From Cryomorphaceae bacterium (GTDB taxonomy: Bacteria > Bacteroidota > Bacteroidia > Flavobacteriales > BACL11), in the NCBI GenBank assembly GCA_949531795.1, contig CATIQX010000124.1, positions 1-12,922 on the forward strand: a stretch of DNA of 12,922 nucleotides, written 5' to 3'. The notes under the pieces are model-generated. The model was given only the letters and a program-made list of their open reading frames with translations. It had not been told where the DNA came from and searched no databases. A program made the position numbers and the translations under genes. Shown here in pieces: positions 1 through 5,639 of the stretch (its first letter is position 1; each line of letters starts with the position of its first letter).

Positions 1-1023
1 ATGTTTGCAGTTGAAAATAATAACGGAAACTATCGATATAAACTATTTTCAATTTTAGAAGATGACAAATACAATCCCAATGATCTTGGGTTTTTATATG
101 CTAATAATGAAATTACCAACGGAATAGATTTAGGATATGAGCAGCTCACAAAAAATAAAAAATTTATCTTTAGAAAGCATTACTTATTTGTTAGACACAA
201 GACATTGTTTACTGATAATAAATTTGTCAATTTAGAAATTGAAGCAGAAAATAAGTTTATGCTAAACAACTATCTATTCCTCATGTTAAAAATCGTTGCA
301 AATCCATATGAGAAAGATGACTATTATGAAGCAAGATCAAATAACCTTAGTAATCCTGTAAAGAGATCAAAATCTATTAATGTAGGAGGATATATGTCAA
401 GTGATTATAGAAATAAATTTGCTTTAGATTTTGGAACTGGCGGAATATTAAAACCTTTATACTCAGGGCATGAATTTAGATGGAGAATATCTCCAAGATA
501 CAGATTTAATGATAAAATTTCTGTCGTATATATTCTCTCAGTAAAAAACAGATATAATGATATTGGGTATATTGATAATTTTGTAGATAATGAGAATATC
601 TCTAAGCCTATATTATCTTTAAGAAATACAAATATGATCACAAATATATTTAGAGGAAACTATATTGTAAACAACAAGATTGATTTGTCTTTCAAATTAA
701 GATATCATATAGATCAAGTACAAAATTTAAAATTTCAAACATTAAACAACAATGGTTATATAGAGCCAACTTCAATTGAAAACACCAAAGAGAACGAATA
801 TAATATTAATTATACAACATGGACATCTGACATAGCTTTAAATTGGAGATTCGCTCCTGGAAGTCAATTAAGTTTAGTTTGGAAAAATGCTATTGATAAT
901 GAAGATAATGTATTAGTAAATCATTGGTATAATAATGTAGAAGAAACATTTAACCTAGCACAACAAAATAGTGTTTCTTTAAAAGTTATTTATTATTTAG
1001 ATTACCTTTACCTCAGAAAATGA
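1..1023 (+). CDS. DUF5916 family outer-membrane-type protein, C-terminal part (5' truncated by window)
   Basis: This is the last 340 codons of a longer gene. The ATG at base 1 is an internal methionine that happens to sit at the window edge, because full-length DUF5916 proteins are usually about 700-900 residues and begin with a signal peptide and a carbohydrate-binding-like domain, both absent here. Recognisable family traits are the NPNDLGFL stretch near residue 26 and the C-terminal FAPGSQLSLVWKN segment near residue 286. The rest alternates short aromatic-rich strands with Asn/Asp-rich loops, as in an outer-membrane beta-barrel; this location is inferred. No substrate is known for the family. 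The stop codon overlaps the start of the following ABC ATPase gene (ATGA, bases 1020-1023), so the two are probably co-translated. The family call is by eye and fairly sure; the function is unknown. Confidence 0.8.
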   Translation: MFAVENNNGNYRYKLFSILEDDKYNPNDLGFLYANNEITNGIDLGYEQLTKNKKFIFRKHYLFVRHKTLFTDNKFVNLEIEAENKFMLNNYLFLMLKIVANPYEKDDYYEARSNNLSNPVKRSKSINVGGYMSSDYRNKFALDFGTGGILKPLYSGHEFRWRISPRYRFNDKISVVYILSVKNRYNDIGYIDNFVDNENISKPILSLRNTNMITNIFRGNYIVNNKIDLSFKLRYHIDQVQNLKFQTLNNNGYIEPTSIENTKENEYNINYTTWTSDIALNWRFAPGSQLSLVWKNAIDNEDNVLVNHWYNNVEETFNLAQQNSVSLKVIYYLDYLYLRK

Positions 1024-1670
1024 TAAAAGCAAATAACATATATTATTCTTATGGAAGTTTAGAAGTGCTTAAAGGAGTAAATCTTCATATTAAAAAAGGA
1101 GAATTCGTATCAATTACTGGAGCTTCAGGTGCTGGAAAAACTACACTATTACAATTACTAGGCACACTAGATAAGGTTCAAACAGGATCTCTAATTATTA
1201 ACAATAAAGAAGTAAATACATTAAACCAAAAAGAGCTAGCTAGTTTTAGAAATAAGGAAGTTGGTTTTGTATTTCAATTTCATAATTTATTAGCTGAATT
1301 TACAGCTTTGGAAAATGTGTGTTTGCCTGCATTTATATCAGGAATAGATAAAAAAAAGGCAGAAGAAAAAGGATTAAAACTATTGGCATTACTTGGATTA
1401 ACTAATAGAGTAAATCATAAGCCAGACGAACTATCAGGAGGTGAACAACAAAGAGTAGCGGTTGCAAGAGCATTAATTAATTCACCTTCTATAATTTTAG
1501 CAGATGAACCTTCTGGCAATCTAGATTCCAAGAATGCAGATGAATTACATAAATTATTTCTTAAGTTGAATAAAGAATTAGGACAAACCTTTGTAATCAT
1601 TACACACAATAAAGACTTAGCTAAGTTAGGAAGTAGAGAACTTGAAATGAAAGACGGAAAAATAATTTAA
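1020..1670 (+). CDS. ABC transporter ATP-binding protein, LolD/MacB-type
   Basis: A 216-residue cytoplasmic ATPase subunit, complete for its family (about 215-235). Visible motifs are Walker A GASGAGKT (residues 34-41), Q-loop Gln86, signature LSGGEQ (138-143), Walker B ending ILADE (159-163), D-loop near Asn167-Leu-Asp169, and the switch His196. The stretch after the Q-loop, FQFHNLLAEFTALENV (85-100), closely resembles the LolD motif that contacts the LolC/E permease coupling helix. This supports lipoprotein release from the inner membrane or a related MacB-like mechanotransmission role. No permease gene lies next to it, so its partner must be encoded elsewhere, which is common for LolD-like genes in Bacteroidota. 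The ATG overlaps the upstream DUF5916 stop by 4 bp, which fixes the start. The exact substrate (lipoprotein, peptide or other) cannot be read from the ATPase alone. Confidence 0.9.
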   Translation: MIKANNIYYSYGSLEVLKGVNLHIKKGEFVSITGASGAGKTTLLQLLGTLDKVQTGSLIINNKEVNTLNQKELASFRNKEVGFVFQFHNLLAEFTALENVCLPAFISGIDKKKAEEKGLKLLALLGLTNRVNHKPDELSGGEQQRVAVARALINSPSIILADEPSGNLDSKNADELHKLFLKLNKELGQTFVIITHNKDLAKLGSRELEMKDGKII

Positions 1671-1683
1671 TTCAAAAAATACA

Positions 1684-1700
1684 CTATTTATCGTAAATAG
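1684..1700 (+). other. 7-bp perfect inverted repeat (hairpin or operator) at end of the ATPase gene
   Basis: CTATTTA (1684-1690) and TAAATAG (1694-1700) form a perfect inverted repeat around a 3-base spacer (TCG), followed directly by TTTAATTTT. It begins 14 bp after the ATPase stop codon and ends 2 bp before the -7 promoter element of the next gene. It could be a weak, A+T-only intrinsic terminator for the upstream operon, or a dyad operator overlapping the downstream promoter. The sequence alone does not decide. Confidence 0.45.
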
Positions 1701-1702
1701 TT

Positions 1703-1710
1703 TAATTTTG
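1703..1710 (+). promoter_or_regulatory. Bacteroidota -7 promoter element TAATTTTG for the BatA/VWA gene
   Basis: TAATTTTG matches the Bacteroidota housekeeping -7 consensus TAnnTTTG and ends 7 bp before the ATG at 1718. No convincing TTG -33 element lies 17-23 bp upstream. With transcription normally starting a few bases after the -7 box, the mRNA would be leaderless or nearly so. No Shine-Dalgarno sequence is present. Confidence 0.6.
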
Positions 1711-1717
1711 CACTTTG

Positions 1718-3739
1718 ATGAGATTTCAAAACCCACAACTGCTTTATTTCCTCTTTGCGATTGCAATTCCGATTCTCATTCACCTATTTAATTTTCGTAA
1801 ACACAAAACCATTTACTTTAGTAGTATTCGTTTTTTAAAAGAAATTAAAGAAGATAATAGAAAAAAATCTAACTTAAAAAACCTACTTATTCTTCTTAGT
1901 AGAATACTTGCCATTAGCTGCTTAGTTCTTGCTTTTGCAAAACCTTACATTCCAATTGAAAACAAGAGTAAAGAAACAAGTAATGTTTTTATTTACATAG
2001 ATAACTCTTTTAGTATGGATGCAGAAAGCATAAACGGAAGACTTCTGTCCATTGCAAAAGAAAAGGCAAGAAGCATATCTAAAACCTACCCTAATGAAAC
2101 AAATTTTTGGCTCATAAACAATGATTTTTTAGCTTTACAAAATAATAGTAATAACACTAATGAGATAGCAAACCAGATTGATGCTATTAAAACATCAGCT
2201 AACAGTAAAAGCTTAAAACAAATTGTAAATAGGCAGATTAGCCTAAACAATGAAAATGCTCACCTTTATATCATTTCTGATATGCAAATTAGCGGGCTGA
2301 AAGTAGAAGATTTAAACAATTTAGACATTAATACTTCTATTTTTTTAATTCCAATTACTGCTAATGAAAACAATAACATCAGTATTGACAGTTGCTGGAT
2401 AAACACACCTTTATTTAATAATAGCCAAGAAATTTCAATATACACTACTATTACTAATCAATCAAAAAACAAATTAAATGACCAAGCTGTATTCTTAGAA
2501 ATAAATAAGAAGCAAAAATCACAACAATACATCAACTTAAAGGCAAAAGAAAGTAAGATAATTAGCTTTACTTTTACACCGGATAATTCTGACATACTAC
2601 AAGGTTTAATTAAAATAAATGATTACCCAATCTCATTTGACAATAAATGTTATTTTACTCTTAAAAACACAAATAAAGTAGCTGTTCTTTGTATTAATTC
2701 AAACTCTAATAGTACAGCAATTACAGCATTATTTAATAATGACACATCACTATTTAATTTTAAAAATACTTCAGATAAAAATATTGATTTTAATAGCTTG
2801 ATGAATCAAGATATTATCTTAATTAATGAAGTTGAAAAATTTAGCTCTGGTCTTATTAACAGCTTAAATAATTTCACTAAAAATGGTGGAAGTATAGCTA
2901 TTTTCCCACCTAAAGAAATTGACATAACAAGCTACAACAACACATTAAATAAATTGGGAATTGATAAATTTTCAAAACTAAAAACCCAAAAAACATTACT
3001 TGAAAACATAAATACAAAACACCCTATTTATAAAAATGTATTTGAAGGGAAATTAGATAAAATTAACTTCCCTAAAATAAAGAAATACTACCCAATAGTT
3101 TCACAAAGAAATAGTAATTCTATTGCACTTTTGACACAGGAAAATAAAGCAGTGTTCTTATCTGTATATTCTAAAGGAAAAGGTTCAATCTATCTTTTTA
3201 ATAGTCCACTTAACATAGAATTCAATAATTTCAGTAAGCACGCATTATTTGTACCTACTCTAATTAATTTAGCAACTTCATCCATAAGAACTGAATCTAT
3301 ATATAACACAATAAGTCCAGAAGATTATTTTACTAGTAATAAAATAAAAAATAGTAATGCTCTTGTCCATCTTAAAAATGAAAAAATAGATATTATTACA
3401 ACTCAAAAAACACATTTTGGCCACCAAGTTTTTTACACACATAATCAAATTTCTGAAAATGGAATTTACACAATAGAAGTTGAAGGAAAAGCAATAGACG
3501 CTATAGCTTATAACTATACTACAACAGAAAGTGAAAGTAAAACTTTGAAAATAAATGAATTAGAATCTTGGAGAAGTAGTTTTAATCTTGATAACATTCA
3601 AATTATTAATGGAAATACAAAATCACTAATTGCTACAATAAATGATAACCAAAAAGCAAAAGAATTATGGAGAATAGCATTAATTTTTTCACTTATATTT
3701 TTTGCATCTGAAATACTACTTATTAAATTGATAAAATAA
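1718..3739 (+). CDS. BatA-domain / VWA-type membrane protein
   Basis: A 673-residue protein. The start is taken as ATG 1718, because the codon before it is TTG at 1715 and the promoter element ends at 1710. The N terminus is a BatA domain: an opening MRFQNPQLLYFLFAIAIPIL membrane segment (about residues 7-24), the IHLFNFRKHK basic motif, and a second membrane helix (about 56-75). A von Willebrand A-like region follows, with a MIDAS-type DxSxS at D95-N-S97-F-S99. The central and C-terminal region includes a segment like a class I glutamine amidotransferase fold (near residues 365-400, with NGGSIAIFPP), also usual in BatA-like proteins. The last 20 residues form a third hydrophobic helix. The bulk is expected to be periplasmic. 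Its stop overlaps the ATG of the dihydroorotase-like gene by one base (TAATG), suggesting coupled translation. The molecular role is unknown; BatA-type proteins of Bacteroides and Francisella are linked to stress tolerance. Confidence 0.85.
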   Translation: MRFQNPQLLYFLFAIAIPILIHLFNFRKHKTIYFSSIRFLKEIKEDNRKKSNLKNLLILLSRILAISCLVLAFAKPYIPIENKSKETSNVFIYIDNSFSMDAESINGRLLSIAKEKARSISKTYPNETNFWLINNDFLALQNNSNNTNEIANQIDAIKTSANSKSLKQIVNRQISLNNENAHLYIISDMQISGLKVEDLNNLDINTSIFLIPITANENNNISIDSCWINTPLFNNSQEISIYTTITNQSKNKLNDQAVFLEINKKQKSQQYINLKAKESKIISFTFTPDNSDILQGLIKINDYPISFDNKCYFTLKNTNKVAVLCINSNSNSTAITALFNNDTSLFNFKNTSDKNIDFNSLMNQDIILINEVEKFSSGLINSLNNFTKNGGSIAIFPPKEIDITSYNNTLNKLGIDKFSKLKTQKTLLENINTKHPIYKNVFEGKLDKINFPKIKKYYPIVSQRNSNSIALLTQENKAVFLSVYSKGKGSIYLFNSPLNIEFNNFSKHALFVPTLINLATSSIRTESIYNTISPEDYFTSNKIKNSNALVHLKNEKIDIITTQKTHFGHQVFYTHNQISENGIYTIEVEGKAIDAIAYNYTTTESESKTLKINELESWRSSFNLDNIQIINGNTKSLIATINDNQKAKELWRIALIFSLIFFASEILLIKLIK

Positions 3740-5025
3740 TGAACTTACTAATTAAGTCGGCAAAAATAATTGACACCAATTCAAAATACCATAATAAGAT
3801 AATGGATATATTTATCAAAAATGGAAAGATTGAGAAAATTGCTAAGTCAATTAAATCATGTAAAGAATCATTAGCAAATGGTACTGAAATTGAATTTTCA
3901 GCCAATAATTTACACCTTTCACCAGGATGGTTCGATTTACACGCCAATTTTTCAGAGCCAGGTAACGAACAAAAAGAGACTTTAGAAAGTGGTAGCAATG
4001 CAGCTGCTAAAGGTGGATTTACGGGAGTAATGATAATGCCTAATACTACTCCTAGTCTTGATAATAAAGGAATGATAAAATATATCCAAAATGCAACAAC
4101 AGGAAATATAGTAGATATCTTACCTGCAGGTAATTTAACAATGAAACAAGAGGGCAACAAAATAGTTGAAATGCACGATATGAGCAAGGCAGGTTGCCTA
4201 GCTTTTACTGATGATAAACAATCAATTAAAAGAAATGAAGTCCTTAAAATCGCTCTATTATACGCTAAGGATTGTAATGCTCTAATTATGAATTACCCTA
4301 ATGAAAATAGCATTGCTAATGACGGATATATGCACGAGGGAGCTGTAAGTACAAGACTTGGTTTAAGAGGGATTCCTTCTCTAGCTGAAGAAATGATGGT
4401 AGATAGAGATATAAGCATATGTGAATACACTAAAAGCCGCTTTCACCTTAGTTACCTAAGTACTAAAGGAAGTGTTGAAAAAATAAAGAAAGCAAAATCA
4501 AAAGGTTTAAATATAACTGCAGATGTAGCACTTCACAATTTATTTTTAACTGATGAAGCTATAAAAAACTTTGATACTAGATATAAAGTTATGCCACCAT
4601 TAAGAACGAAAAAAGATAATAAAGCATTAATAAAAGCATTAAAGGAAGGAACTATTGATGTTATAACAACTGACCATAGCCCACAAGATGATGAACATAA
4701 GAGAGTAGAGTTTGATAATGCTAAAAATGGAATTATTGGATTGGAATCAGCTTTTGGCCTTCTAGGAAAGCATCTTTTACCTGATCTTGGAATAGATCAG
4801 ATAATTCAAAATATAGCCATAAATCCAAGAAATATTTTAGGAATAAATGAAGCTACTTTAATAGAAGGAAATATTGCAAACATAACTTTATTTAATCCAG
4901 ATTTAGAATGGGAATTTACAAAAGAAGATATAAAATCAAAATCAGATAATACTCCATTTTTAGGAATTAAGCTAAAAGGAAAGGCATTAGCTATCTTTAA
5001 TAATGGGAAATTCAGAAAGTGCTAA
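3739..5025 (+). CDS. Dihydroorotase-family protein, probably non-catalytic (PyrC-like, pseudo-DHOase)
   Basis: A 428-residue amidohydrolase-fold protein of normal type I dihydroorotase length that would usually be annotated as PyrC. The overall framework is kept: PGWFDLH (62-68), GGFTGV (92-97), MPNT (100-103), the IPSLAEE segment (212-218), MPPLRTKKD (285-293) and TTDHSP (310-315). The metal site is not. In the HxH motif His68 is kept but the second His is Asn70, and the following Arg of REPG is Ser72. The His expected at the HxED position is Tyr186, and the next metal His (HxxHxS) is Tyr239. The catalytic-type Asp312 remains, but the last His of DHAPH is Gln316. It is therefore probably inactive as a zinc hydrolase and may act as a structural or regulatory partner, as pseudo-dihydroorotases do with aspartate carbamoyltransferase in some bacteria. 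It is coupled to the VWA gene upstream and convergent with the LRR gene. Confidence 0.85.
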   Translation: MNLLIKSAKIIDTNSKYHNKIMDIFIKNGKIEKIAKSIKSCKESLANGTEIEFSANNLHLSPGWFDLHANFSEPGNEQKETLESGSNAAAKGGFTGVMIMPNTTPSLDNKGMIKYIQNATTGNIVDILPAGNLTMKQEGNKIVEMHDMSKAGCLAFTDDKQSIKRNEVLKIALLYAKDCNALIMNYPNENSIANDGYMHEGAVSTRLGLRGIPSLAEEMMVDRDISICEYTKSRFHLSYLSTKGSVEKIKKAKSKGLNITADVALHNLFLTDEAIKNFDTRYKVMPPLRTKKDNKALIKALKEGTIDVITTDHSPQDDEHKRVEFDNAKNGIIGLESAFGLLGKHLLPDLGIDQIIQNIAINPRNILGINEATLIEGNIANITLFNPDLEWEFTKEDIKSKSDNTPFLGIKLKGKALAIFNNGKFRKC

Positions 5026-5639
5026 TCTAACATTATCTTTTTCTCTACGCTTCCGTCATCATAGAGATATATAAATTGCATGTTTGGTTTTGGAATAACA
5101 CTCCTACCAAATAAATCCAATATTTTTATTAGTTTACTTTGCCCTTGATAATCTTCAATTGAAGAAGTTCCACAATTTGAACTAAAAACACAATCGCTAT
5201 CTTTTGACCAATTATAGTTAGCATAAGCAATGTCATTAACAGCAATACAAAACAATTGAGAATTGTTAAGAGAAGTAAAATACCATAATCCTGAATTATT
5301 TCCATTTCTAACGTCCAATGATGAAAGTGAATTATTATTACAATTTAATTCAAAAAGATTAGAATTATTAGACAAATCTAAATCAACAATTTGATTACCG
5401 TTACAAAATAATTCAGATAATTGACTAAAGGCCTTAATTCCTGTTAAATCATTAATTCCTTTATTTGACAAATAAAGAGTAATAACTGTATCTACTGCTG
5501 AAGTATTAACACTATCATCAAGAATATCATCTAAATCAAGGTTAATTAATGCTTGTTCAAAAGCATCATCAGGAACATAAGTTTTTTGTGTGTAACCTAA
5601 AAAAGGAAAAAGTAAAAATATTAGTATTAACTTCTTCAT
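5022..5639 (-). CDS. Small secreted leucine-rich-repeat protein with C-terminal sorting-type domain
   Basis: A 205-residue exported protein. A Sec signal peptide is clear (MKKLILIFLLFPFLGYTQ, cleavage probably near residue 17). Next comes the TYVPDDAFEQALINLDLDD region (20-38), a typical lead-in of Bacteroidota LRR surface proteins. Only about three short LRR units follow (about 62-112, with LTGIKAF, LDLSNNSNL and LDVRNGNN), far fewer than usual. A cysteine-containing segment (131-156) leads to a C-terminal domain (about 166-205) with KLIKILDLFGR and FIYLYDDGSVEKKI. This block is seen at the ends of many flavobacterial exported proteins and differs from the classic T9SS type A domain. Export by T9SS is an inference. 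The gene starts inside the stop codon of the upstream BNR gene (TAATG on the minus strand) and is surely in the same transcript. Its 3' end overlaps the dihydroorotase-like gene by 4 bp. Confidence 0.8.
   Translation of the reverse strand: MKKLILIFLLFPFLGYTQKTYVPDDAFEQALINLDLDDILDDSVNTSAVDTVITLYLSNKGINDLTGIKAFSQLSELFCNGNQIVDLDLSNNSNLFELNCNNNSLSSLDVRNGNNSGLWYFTSLNNSQLFCIAVNDIAYANYNWSKDSDCVFSSNCGTSSIEDYQGQSKLIKILDLFGRSVIPKPNMQFIYLYDDGSVEKKIMLD

Noticed and set aside
1..3. ATG at the first base as a true start codon
   Set aside because: The protein begins in the middle of the DUF5916 C-terminal region with no signal peptide, so the gene is truncated by the window.
405..641. Minus-strand open frame of 78 codons, and similar short ones at 1415-1609 and 7030-7236
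   Set aside because: Each sits inside a recognised gene and shows no domain, start signal or independent context.
1715..1717. TTG immediately before ATG 1718 as the start of the BatA/VWA gene
   Set aside because: ATG directly follows, gives the typical MRFQNP family N terminus, and fits the promoter position better.
3723..4187. Open frame of 154 codons on the minus strand
   Set aside because: Antisense to the well-conserved N-terminal part of the dihydroorotase-like gene; hydrophobic content is a by-product of the A+T-rich complement.
5042..5067. Inverted repeat TCTCTA...TAGAGA as a terminator of the dihydroorotase-like gene
   Set aside because: The loop is 14 bases, the stem is 6 bp and no T-tract follows; it lies within the LRR coding sequence.
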